Assembly: GCA_007123695.1 (NCBI GenBank)
Contig: SLGN01000424.1
Location: 1 to 5,581 of the forward strand
From: Verrucomicrobiales bacterium
Lineage (GTDB): Bacteria; Verrucomicrobiota; Verrucomicrobiia; Verrucomicrobiales; DEV007
Reading direction: 5' to 3'
Length of the DNA: 5,581 bases
Shown here in pieces: positions 1 to 5,550 of the stretch. A program made the position numbers and the translations under genes. The notes under the pieces are model-generated. The model was given only the letters and a program-made list of their open reading frames with translations, had not been told where the DNA came from and searched no databases. Numbering within the stretch: the first letter of the stretch is position 1; the number at the start of each line of letters is the position of its first letter.

Positions 1-6
1 GGGTGG

Positions 7-486
7 CTAGATGCGCTTGGGTTCCTTCTCCATGCGCCGAATTCCAAAGAAATCGGCGAAGACCCGGGCGAAAACCGGACGCTTGAAGCGGGGCACCCAA
101 GCCAGGGTGAACTCGATCGGATCGATCCAGAGATAGCGCGAGAACTCTTGCACATGGGCGCGGAGGTCGATATCCGCGTCCTGCCCGAGGAAGTCGCAGA
201 GAAAGTAGGTCTGGGTCTGGCCGCAGTACTTGCCCTTCTTCAGCTTGCCCTTGGGAAACTTGTAGCGGTAGTCGGTGCGGCAGGCAACCAGCTCGTAAAG
301 ATGGCGGGGCACGCCGATTTCCTCCTCGACTTCGCGCCAAAGCGCTGAGAGCAGGTCCTCGCCCCGGTCCACTCCGCCCTGCGGAAACTGCCAGCTCCCG
401 GGATGGTCGATGCGCTCCCCGATGAAGATCTTGCCGGACTCCGGCATTCGCAGGATCGCGGCGACATTCGGTCGGTAGGTGGCCAT
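7..486 (-). CDS. rppH: RNA pyrophosphohydrolase (Nudix hydrolase, RppH/NudH family)
   Basis: RppH removes pyrophosphate from the 5' triphosphate end of mRNA in the cytoplasm, which starts RNase E/J-type decay; the family also cleaves dinucleoside polyphosphates. The 159-residue product opens with YRPNVAAIL (residues 4-12) and has WQFPQGG (32-38), both typical of RppH. It carries a complete Nudix box at residues 37-59 (G-x5-E-x7-REVEEEIGV), with R51, E52, E55 and E56 as expected metal-binding and catalytic residues. E. coli RppH is slightly longer (about 176 residues), so this is a full-length compact form. The frame stays open upstream, but the ATG at 486 places the family's usual N-terminus correctly, and the upstream extension is proline- and arginine-rich with no likeness to the family. 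No clear Shine-Dalgarno sequence precedes it. It is divergent from the gene at 605. The family call is secure; the exact in vivo substrate is inferred. Confidence 0.95.
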   Translation of the reverse strand: MATYRPNVAAILRMPESGKIFIGERIDHPGSWQFPQGGVDRGEDLLSALWREVEEEIGVPRHLYELVACRTDYRYKFPKGKLKKGKYCGQTQTYFLCDFLGQDADIDLRAHVQEFSRYLWIDPIEFTLAWVPRFKRPVFARVFADFFGIRRMEKEPKRI

Positions 487-604
487 GGAAAGCTTTTGAG
501 AAACGCTGACGGGGGAAGAAGGAAGGACTCCGCAGCGGCGGAAAAGGGCAGGGCGGCCCGCAAGCCGCTTTGCAAAGGAACGGGAACGGGGGAAGATAGC
601 GGAC
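487..604. promoter_or_regulatory. Divergent intergenic region between rppH and the 605-1168 gene
   Basis: These 118 bp lie between two divergent start codons, so promoters for both genes would be expected here or inside the neighbouring coding regions. I cannot identify convincing -35/-10 pairs on either strand. A short self-complementary AAAGCTTT sits at 489-496, just upstream of the rppH start. A purine-rich run, GGGGGAAG (588-595), lies 9 bases before the ATG at 605 and is the only plausible ribosome-binding sequence. The functional call rests on gene orientation, not on a recognised motif. Confidence 0.35.
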
Positions 605-1168
605 ATGAGACTTTCGCAACGGGAAAATGCCTGCGGAGGCGCAAGGCTTCGGCTGATCGTGGTGGCGGCGCTCGCCCTCGGTGTCCTCGCCTCGGTCGGG
701 GCGGTGGCCTGGCAGATGCGCCCGAGCGCGGCGGTGCAGCGGCAGCAGGCCGCGCTGCTCGACGGGATCGGGCGCCGCAGCCCCGCCCGCATCCGGCGAG
801 TCGTCGCGGAGGACTACGCCGACCGTTGGGGATTTTCCCGCGACGACCTCGTCGAAGCCATGGTCGACGCCGGCAGCCAGTTCATCGCTCTCGTCGTGAC
901 GGCGCACGACGAACGCCTCGCCATCGACGGACCCCGCGCCACCTTCGCCTGCCGTCTCGTCGCCGGAGGCAAGCCCGTCGGCCCCGTCGGCCACGAGGTG
1001 ATGCGCCAGGTCAACCGCACCGAGGAACCTTTCGTCTTCCGCTGGGAACGGCGCGGCTTTCTGCCCACCGGTTGGAGGCTCGTCGGCTTCGACAACGCCG
1101 GCTTCCCCGACGACCTCCACGGCTACAAGCCCGGCGATTTCCGCAGAGCCCTCCGCGAGGATCTGTAA
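605..1168 (+). CDS. Small membrane-anchored protein, probable NTF2-like (SnoaL-type) domain
   Basis: This 187-residue protein begins with a basic N-terminus (residues 1-16) followed by one strong hydrophobic segment at about 17-36. That suits a single inner-membrane anchor or an uncleaved signal, with the rest in the periplasm. From about residue 43 the pattern is helix-rich, then alternating strands: a region around AEDYADRWGFSRDDLVEAM, a beta strand with ATFACRLV, and a C-terminal FVFRWERRGFLPTGWRLVGFDN. This order resembles the cone-shaped NTF2/SnoaL fold. The fold is inferred from pattern only; no catalytic residues stand out. The ATG at 605 is chosen because it directly precedes the membrane segment and is preceded by a purine-rich stretch. 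It is divergent from rppH and convergent with the 1187-2566 gene, ending 18 bp from it, so it is probably transcribed alone. It is real coding sequence, but its function is unknown. Confidence 0.75.
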   Translation: MRLSQRENACGGARLRLIVVAALALGVLASVGAVAWQMRPSAAVQRQQAALLDGIGRRSPARIRRVVAEDYADRWGFSRDDLVEAMVDAGSQFIALVVTAHDERLAIDGPRATFACRLVAGGKPVGPVGHEVMRQVNRTEEPFVFRWERRGFLPTGWRLVGFDNAGFPDDLHGYKPGDFRRALREDL

Positions 1169-1172
1169 ACCA

Positions 1173-1201
1173 CCGGCGGGCCCAGATCACTCCCGCGCCG
1201 G
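1173..1201. terminator. Possible stem-loop between two convergent genes
   Basis: CCGGCG (1173-1178) and CGCCGG (1196-1201) can pair as a 6-bp all-GC stem with a loop of 17 bases. It lies across the 18-bp gap between the convergent genes ending at 1168 and 1187 and runs into the 3' end of the second. Neither strand shows a T-tract after the stem, so it is not a standard intrinsic terminator. In GC-rich sequence a stem of this size can also arise by chance. Confidence 0.2.
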
Positions 1202-2566
1202 GGCCAGCCTCGGGTCGTCGAGGTCGAGGCGGTAGAGGATCTGGTTGTAGTCGTGGCGCGGGGTGTGGCGCGGCTCGCCGGAGAAGGTCTGGCAGTAGGT
1301 GCCTTCGAAGAGCAGCACGGGCGAGTCCTCCGGGGTGAACTCGGGATGAAGGCGCGGGTTGTAGAAGGTCAGCCTGCGGTGGCTCAGCACCTTCACCGCC
1401 TCGCCCCAGGGGCCGAGAGGCGAGTCGGCCTCGGTGTACCAGAGTTCGCCGAGGAAAGAGGGATCGCCACCGTGCTCTCCGAAGACGGCGACCCATTTCT
1501 GGCGGTAGGTGTTCCACGCGACGGAACCGCGATGGGGCGTCACCTCGCGGCCGTCGGCGCCGGCGAGGGTCTTTGGCGGCGCGACCGGCTCCCAGTTCCT
1601 GCGGTCGCGCCAGCCTTCGAAGGTCGCGGGCATGCGGATGCTGGGAAAGGGATCGCCGAAAAGCAACCAGCTCTTGCCTCCGGGGTCGGTCCAGAAGATG
1701 GCATGGCCGACGGGTTGCAGCTCCGGCTCGGCGCCCCCATCCTTCTTGTCCCAGAGCACCTCGACGGACTCGAAGTTTTCGGTCTCGTCGTTCCACACGC
1801 AGAGACCGACGCGGCAGGAGTTCATGGGCGGCTCGATCTTCGAGTAGCAGCCGACGAGGCGCTCGTTTCCGGAGGCGTCGGGCAGACTGGCGCAGCCCCG
1901 GATCCAGGTCGGGCCGGGATCGTCGGGGAATAGGTTCGCTACATTGCGGACGTGGCCTTCTTCGTCGCGGAAGTAGTCGAACTTCAGTTTCAAGGGCGGC
2001 TCGAAGGAGGCGAGCGGCCGCACCGGCGTCGTCGCGCCCACCATGTGGAAGAGCCCGAGCGGATAGCGCGGCACGTGGGTGTCGCCCCAGGCCCAGAACA
2101 TCCGGCCGCGATGGACCGCGTTCTGGACGCTGTCGGATCCGAGGATGCCGCTCTCGGTCCAGTCGGCGTGCTCGCCGAGCTTTTGGCTTTCGCCGAAGAT
2201 GCCGCCGCCGGTGAGGCGCCCGAGGCGCCTCGCGACGATGGTTCGGTCGACCTCGACGACCTGCTCGCCCCCGGGTTCTGGTGTGAAGCGGAAGCCGCGA
2301 AACCCGAAGCCGTCGGCCTTCCGCTCGTAGCCGTCCGCCTCGACCGTGAGCCAGGTCTCGACGCCCATGAGCTCGGGCAGGTCGAAGGCGACGACACCCG
2401 CGTTGTCGGTGAAGAAGGAGACGTGGTGCGCGGTGCGCAGCTCGACCAGCGGGACTGGCCAACCGTTCTCCGCATCGACCACGCGAATGCGGCACGGTTC
2501 GACCGCTGAGGCAGAGGCGAGGAAAACGAACAGGGTTAGATGGGGAAGCAAAGAGGGACCGCTCAT
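1187..2566 (-). CDS. Secreted protein: N-terminal beta-sandwich-like domain plus probable beta-propeller
   Basis: The 459-residue product has a hydrophobic leader (residues 5-20) with an A-S-A cleavage site at 19-21, so it is probably exported. The leader lacks the usual basic residues at its start. Residues 24-110 (CRIRVVDAENGWPVPLVELR onward, with a TDNAG turn and an EADGYE segment) look like a carboxypeptidase-regulatory or Cna-B type beta-sandwich. Residues 120-450 contain repeating strand motifs such as FWAWGDTH (158-164 region), FWTDPGGKSWLLFGDP (291-306), WNTYRQKWVAVFGEH (351-365), LWYTEADSPLGPW (375-387) and FYNPRLHPEF (401-410). This resembles the five-bladed propellers of GH43/GH32-like or DUF4185-like proteins. 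I cannot point to a confident catalytic triad, so enzymatic activity on carbohydrate is inference. The start is odd: the ATG at 2566 lies inside a decamer-repeat unit, no Shine-Dalgarno sequence is visible, and the frame is open some way upstream. A TTG five codons downstream would also keep the leader. Confidence 0.85.
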   Translation of the reverse strand: MSGPSLLPHLTLFVFLASASAVEPCRIRVVDAENGWPVPLVELRTAHHVSFFTDNAGVVAFDLPELMGVETWLTVEADGYERKADGFGFRGFRFTPEPGGEQVVEVDRTIVARRLGRLTGGGIFGESQKLGEHADWTESGILGSDSVQNAVHRGRMFWAWGDTHVPRYPLGLFHMVGATTPVRPLASFEPPLKLKFDYFRDEEGHVRNVANLFPDDPGPTWIRGCASLPDASGNERLVGCYSKIEPPMNSCRVGLCVWNDETENFESVEVLWDKKDGGAEPELQPVGHAIFWTDPGGKSWLLFGDPFPSIRMPATFEGWRDRRNWEPVAPPKTLAGADGREVTPHRGSVAWNTYRQKWVAVFGEHGGDPSFLGELWYTEADSPLGPWGEAVKVLSHRRLTFYNPRLHPEFTPEDSPVLLFEGTYCQTFSGEPRHTPRHDYNQILYRLDLDDPRLAPARE

Positions 2567-2662
2567 TTGCGCTGATCGGAATTTTACCGCTGATTTGCGC
2601 TGATTTGCGCTGATCTGGATCTTACCGCTGATTTGCGCTGATTTGCGCTGATTTGCGCTGAT
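2561..2662 (-). repeat. Left arm of divergent decamer array (ATCAGCGCAA units, read on minus strand)
   Basis: On the plus strand the unit is TTGCGCTGAT. Perfect GCTGAT cores begin at 2571, 2589, 2599, 2609, 2627, 2637, 2647 and 2657. A one-mismatch core, GCTCAT, begins at 2561, exactly 10 bp from its neighbour. Core-to-core spacing is 10, 18, 10, 10, 18, 10, 10 and 10 bp; the 18-bp steps carry an inserted 8-bp-longer variant ending TTACCGCTGAT. The arm lies immediately upstream of, and partly within, the gene at 1187-2566. I recall broadly similar short ATC-type repeats between genes in PVC bacteria, but have not verified a match. Function is unknown. Confidence 0.9.
2577..2652. repeat. 38-bp tandem duplication inside the left arm
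   Basis: Positions 2577-2614 and 2615-2652 are two adjacent 38-bp blocks that match at 35 of 38 positions. All three differences fall in the first ten bases (CGGAATTTTA against CTGGATCTTA). Each block is a variable decamer, CCGCTGAT, and two TTGCGCTGAT units. This shows the arm grew at least once by duplicating a composite block, not only by single-decamer slippage. Confidence 0.9.
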
Positions 2663-2719
2663 TTTGTTTTACTGAAACCATTTACAGGGTATGGCGCCGT
2701 CGCATTTGGATCACCCAAT
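2663..2719. other. Unique centre between the two repeat arms
   Basis: These 57 bp contain no decamer unit. They separate the two arms, which point away from each other. Arm ends beside the centre are perfectly complementary over at least 9 bp (GCTGATTTT at 2657-2665 with AAAATCAGC at 2721-2729), so the centre would be the loop of a large hairpin or cruciform. An imperfect palindrome, ATTTGGATCACCCAAT, lies at 2704-2719. I see no convincing promoter for the downstream minus-strand gene, although one would be expected here or in the arms. Confidence 0.5.
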
Positions 2720-2835
2720 AAAAATCAGCAAAAATCAGCAAAAATCAGCAAAAATCAGCGCCAATCAGCGGCAATCAGCGGTCCCCCATCCCAACAGCCT
2801 CGGCAAAAATCAGCGCCAATCAGCGAGAATCAGCG
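2720..2835 (+). repeat. Right arm of divergent decamer array (NNAATCAGCG units, plus strand)
   Basis: Perfect ATCAGC cores begin at 2724, 2734, 2744, 2754, 2764, 2774, 2809, 2819 and 2829. The first six are strictly 10 bp apart. A 35-bp step then carries an unrelated insert (2781-2803), followed by three more at 10-bp spacing. Early units are AAAATCAGCA; later ones vary at the first two bases (CC, GC, AG). Four A5 tracts at 2720, 2730, 2740 and 2750 are in helical phase. Both blocks end in a similar tail: GGTCCCCCATCC after 2779 and GGTACCCCATTC after 2834. The arm ends 26 bp before the stop codon of the DUF1501 gene. Confidence 0.9.
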
Positions 2836-2861
2836 GTACCCCATTCGGTGTTGATGGGCGG

Positions 2862-4280
2862 TCATGTGAGGATTTCCTTCGCCACTTCTCCGCCGGTCTC
2901 CGTCAGCCGGAAATCGCGACCGCCGTAGTTGTAGGTGAGCCGTTTGTGGTCCAGCCCCAGCAGGTGCAGGACCGTGGCGTGCCAGTCGCGGATGTGCATG
3001 GGGTTTTCGACCGCCTCGTAGCCGATCTCGTCGGTGGCGCCGTGGTTGATGCCGCCCTTGACCCCGCCGCCGGCCATCCAGAGGGAGAAGCCCTTGTGGT
3101 TGTGGTCGCGTCCGTCGAGGCCGGGCGCGTAGGGGGTGCGGCCGAACTCGCCGCCCCAGATCACGAGGGTGTCCTCGAGCAGGCCGCGGCGCTTCAGGTC
3201 GGTCAGCAAGCCACCCACGGCAGTGTCGACGCTGGCGCAGGCTTTCTGGAGATTCGCAGTGATCAAGGCATGGTGGTCCCAGCCTTCGGGCGAGGCGATC
3301 TCGACGAAGCGCACCCCCGCCTCGACGAGGCGACGGGCAAGGAGACATTGGCGGGCGAAGAGGTCCTCTCCCTTGCCGATGCCGTAGAGGGCGGTGGTCT
3401 CTGGCGACTCCTCCTCAAGATCGAGCACGCCGGGCACTTCGCTCTGCATGCGGAAGGCGAGCTCGAAGCTCTCGATCATGCCCTCGACCTCGGGCTGGTG
3501 GGGCTCGCGGGCGAGGCGGCGCTCGTTGAGCCCGCGCAGCAGGTCGAGCTGTCGGCGCTGCTCGGCGGGACTGCGGTCGGGATTGGCGATGTTCCGCATG
3601 GGCGGTCCGGGGGCCTCCTGCCGCTTCAGGAAGGCGGCGTAGAGCCCGGGGAGCTGCCCTCCGCCGAGGCGGGTGCCCTGGCAGATGCTGGGGAGGAAGG
3701 CGCTGCCGTAGTTCTGCGCGCCCCCGTCGCCGGCGGGCGGGTTCAGGGTGACGAAGCCGGGCAGGTTCTCGTTTTCGCTGCCCAGGCCGTACACCGTCCA
3801 GGCGCCGAGGGAGGGCCGCACGAACTGGAAGCTGCCGGTGTGCATCTGCACGAAGGCGGGCGAATGGTTCGGCACGTCGGTGTGGAGGGAGTTGAGGACG
3901 CAGATGTCGTCGGCATGCTCGCCGATGCGGGGCAGCAGGCTCGACATGCGCAGGCCGGACTTGCCGTAGCTCGCGAAGGGATGGACCGGACCGAGCAGCT
4001 TCGCCCCGGCCGAGTCGCGACCGGTCGTCGAGGTCTTGCCCGAATGCTTGATCAGATCGGGCTTCTCGTCGAGCAGGTCCACGTGCGAGGGGCCGCCCCG
4101 CATCGTGAGAAAGATGACGTGCTTCGCCCGCGCCGGAAAATGCGGGTCGCGCGGGGCGAGTCCGCTTGCATCGACGGAGGCGGCCGAGCGCTTCGCGGCG
4201 AGGGCCGAAAAGGCGAGCCATCCGGCGCCGAGGGCGGAATGTTCGAGGAAGGAGCGGCGGGTGAAGGGGGTGTTAGTCAT
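2862..4280 (-). CDS. DUF1501 domain-containing protein, Tat-exported (alkaline phosphatase/sulfatase superfamily)
   Basis: The 472-residue product starts with a twin-arginine signal: R8-R9-S-F-L, then a hydrophobic stretch to about residue 30. It is therefore exported folded, probably to the periplasm. The DUF1501 hallmarks are in order: FLTMRGGPSHVDLLDEKPDL (57-76), the LLARRLVEAGVRFVEI region (313-328), WDHH (334-337), LVIWGGEFGRTP (372-383), GRDHNHKGFSLWMAGGGVKG (390-409) and DWHATVLHLLGLDH (432-445). DUF1501 belongs to the alkaline phosphatase-like fold clan; His and Asp in these motifs suggest metal binding, but the reaction is not established. Length is normal for the family. In PVC genomes such genes usually follow a DUF1549/DUF1553 cytochrome-like gene; here the gene immediately upstream (4440-5534) is something else. 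The start is ATG 4280, without a Shine-Dalgarno sequence, overlapping a 13-codon upstream frame. Confidence 0.95.
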   Translation of the reverse strand: MTNTPFTRRSFLEHSALGAGWLAFSALAAKRSAASVDASGLAPRDPHFPARAKHVIFLTMRGGPSHVDLLDEKPDLIKHSGKTSTTGRDSAGAKLLGPVHPFASYGKSGLRMSSLLPRIGEHADDICVLNSLHTDVPNHSPAFVQMHTGSFQFVRPSLGAWTVYGLGSENENLPGFVTLNPPAGDGGAQNYGSAFLPSICQGTRLGGGQLPGLYAAFLKRQEAPGPPMRNIANPDRSPAEQRRQLDLLRGLNERRLAREPHQPEVEGMIESFELAFRMQSEVPGVLDLEEESPETTALYGIGKGEDLFARQCLLARRLVEAGVRFVEIASPEGWDHHALITANLQKACASVDTAVGGLLTDLKRRGLLEDTLVIWGGEFGRTPYAPGLDGRDHNHKGFSLWMAGGGVKGGINHGATDEIGYEAVENPMHIRDWHATVLHLLGLDHKRLTYNYGGRDFRLTETGGEVAKEILT

Positions 4281-4318
4281 TGGTCATGGGGTGGTGGGTG
4301 GTGCCGCATCTTGTTCAT
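4277..4318 (-). CDS. Possible 13-codon leader frame overlapping the DUF1501 start
   Basis: On the minus strand, ATG at 4318 opens MNKMRHHPPPHDQ and ends at TGA 4279-4277, sharing ATGA with the DUF1501 start codon at 4280. Such overlap is typical of translational coupling. The peptide is rich in His and Pro. Its opening (CGATGAACAAG) resembles the start of the 4440-5534 gene (CGATGAAAAACAAA), and both follow the same 30-bp repeat, so it may be a decayed copy of a gene start and not a functional leader. No ribosome-binding sequence is visible. Expression is unproven. Confidence 0.3.
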   Translation of the reverse strand: MNKMRHHPPPHDQ

Positions 4319-4439
4319 CGCCAAAAATCCACCATTCGAAAATCCGCACTCGCGAGAGGCGCCCTCGGCGGAACCTTGGTGCTGCAGGCTGTGGCGATGC
4401 GTCATCATTTCAATTCAATCCGTTGTGCGTTCGATCAAA
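4281..4439. other. Intergenic region upstream of DUF1501
   Basis: These 159 bp separate two genes read in the same direction. They contain the 13-codon frame (4277-4318), one copy of a 30-bp repeat (4328-4357) and about 80 bp (4358-4439) in which I see no gene, terminator or recognisable promoter. The gap is large for a tight operon, so DUF1501 may have its own promoter here. Confidence 0.5.
4328..4357 (-). repeat. 30-bp direct repeat, copy 1 (upstream of DUF1501)
   Basis: This copy matches 5551-5580 at 26 of 30 positions, in the same orientation; the differences are at repeat positions 9, 12, 21 and 30. It begins TCCACCATTCGAAAATCCGC on the plus strand and contains the 8-bp palindrome CTCGCGAG at 4349-4356. 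It lies 9 bases upstream of ATG 4318 and 47 bases upstream of the DUF1501 ATG. Confidence 0.8.
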
Positions 4440-5534
4440 TCAATCGGGTTCCGACGCGCCTTCGGAATCCAGCGACGCTTGCTGATCCCGAATCCAAAGC
4501 CAGTCCGGAGGCGGACTCGTTTTCGCCCACCTGCTCGAATCGGGATCCCAAGACGGGTCCGGAAACAGGTCTCTCACTCGTCGGAAAACAACGCCGATCG
4601 GTTCGTCCAGGGACGTTTCGCCACCCATCTTGTGATCGAGGCTATGCCATCTCCAAGGATCGTGGTTGAGAATGACAAATCCGTCTTCATCCAGGATTCC
4701 AGACCATTCGACCGACGGATAATAGTTGGTCCATGCCTCCGGTCGCCCATGGATCCCTTTGATCGTGTTGTCCTCGCCGGGCTTGTCACTTTCCGAGATT
4801 TCATCACGCCCGAAGAACCAAGGGTTGTCGATCGAGTAGATCAGCGAGCAAAAAAACAAATCAGCCTCTTCGCGAGTCAGGTCTCGCCAGAGCTCATGGG
4901 TCCATTCGCCTTTTCCGGCCCAGCCAGTCCGGTATCGTCTCCAAAGCTCGCACGAATCGCCATCGATTCGCAGATCGATTCGCAGATCGATGTCCTCCTC
5001 GGTGAACCCTCCGTAGTCACCCGACTGAAAGTGGAGCGTGGTCGACCATGTTTTTGGAATGGAGATGGGGTAGTCCGGACAACCCAGATAGGGAGTTGGT
5101 GCGACCGTTGACCACGCGGTCTCGTGACGGCGCCCGGAATTTTGCAAAGCCTCCGCGAGGGCCGAGCCGTAGCGGGTCCACCATTCGGCCCATTTGGCAA
5201 CCGATTCGAGATAGGCTGCCTCTTTGTCATCGTTTGCAGAGATGCGGGGCCTCTCGAAATCGCACCGGGAGAGCGCCTTCATTTGGCTCAGGATGACTTC
5301 ACGGTCCGCCCTGTTCATTTCCGGGGCTCGGGCCCAGTCCACCAATTTGGGAAACTCCCGCAGATCGGGAAGAGCCGCCAGGAAGGGATAGGCGGAGTCG
5401 ATTTCCCAACCGTATCGTCTCCAGTTGGAATAAAAGCCAAACTCCCCCCAGCGGAGCTCGGGCTCCTGTTCCTGCGCCGCAGCCCCTTCGCCCAGCAGAC
5501 AGACAAGCAGGGTGATGGCAAGTTTGTTTTTCAT
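4440..5534 (-). CDS. Secreted tryptophan-rich protein of unknown function
   Basis: The 364-residue product has a classical signal peptide: MKNK, a hydrophobic core at about 5-15, and an A-A-A site at 18-20, so it is probably exported by Sec. I do not recognise the family. The mature part is acidic and unusually aromatic: I count 22 tryptophans (about 6%), with clusters such as WAEWW (115-119) and PWRW (293-296). Four cysteines remain after the signal (91, 152, 195, 229) and could form disulfides. There is no membrane segment after the signal. A short repeat, IDLRIDLRID, sits at 182-191. The C-terminal tail from about 325 is rich in Pro, Asp and Trp. Sampled 60-base blocks are roughly 53-65% GC, lower than the flanking genes. 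ATG 5534 directly precedes the signal peptide and is preceded by a weak purine run. It lies upstream of DUF1501 in the same direction; whether they are co-transcribed is uncertain. Confidence 0.8.
   Translation of the reverse strand: MKNKLAITLLVCLLGEGAAAQEQEPELRWGEFGFYSNWRRYGWEIDSAYPFLAALPDLREFPKLVDWARAPEMNRADREVILSQMKALSRCDFERPRISANDDKEAAYLESVAKWAEWWTRYGSALAEALQNSGRRHETAWSTVAPTPYLGCPDYPISIPKTWSTTLHFQSGDYGGFTEEDIDLRIDLRIDGDSCELWRRYRTGWAGKGEWTHELWRDLTREEADLFFCSLIYSIDNPWFFGRDEISESDKPGEDNTIKGIHGRPEAWTNYYPSVEWSGILDEDGFVILNHDPWRWHSLDHKMGGETSLDEPIGVVFRRVRDLFPDPSWDPDSSRWAKTSPPPDWLWIRDQQASLDSEGASEPD
4962..4991. repeat. 12-bp in-frame tandem repeat, 2.5 copies
   Basis: ATCGATTCGCAG occurs at 4962-4973 and 4974-4985, followed by the half unit ATCGAT (4986-4991). 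As it is a multiple of three, it keeps the reading frame and produces IDLRIDLRID in the tryptophan-rich protein. It looks like a recent slippage duplication. Confidence 0.9.
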
Positions 5535-5550
5535 CGATTTCTTCGCCTAG

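Noticed and set aside
403..1338. Plus-strand open frame of 311 codons over the rppH start and the 605-1168 gene
   Set aside because: Arginine-rich shadow translation; the alternative frames encode a clear Nudix protein and a clear membrane-anchored protein.
1011..2495. Minus-strand open frame of 494 codons overlapping the propeller gene
   Set aside because: It is an arginine-rich shadow in another frame of the 1187-2566 gene, which has a signal peptide and sensible protein composition.
2704..2719. Operator-like palindrome ATTTGGATCACCCAAT
   Set aside because: One mismatch in a 6-bp arm and no known consensus or adjacent promoter; it could be chance.
2561..2835. CRISPR array
   Set aside because: Units are 10 bp with no unique spacers of constant length, orientation flips in the middle, and no cas gene is present.
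2839..2858. Terminator hairpin just after the DUF1501 stop (CCCAT/ATGGG)
   Set aside because: The stem is only 5 bp with a 9-base loop and no T-tract follows on the minus strand.
2691..5111. Plus-strand open frame of 806 codons across the repeat array and two genes
   Set aside because: It is antisense to the DUF1501 and tryptophan-rich genes, its first codons are a translation of the decamer repeat, and the product is low-complexity with no recognisable domain. Long antisense frames are common in GC-rich DNA.
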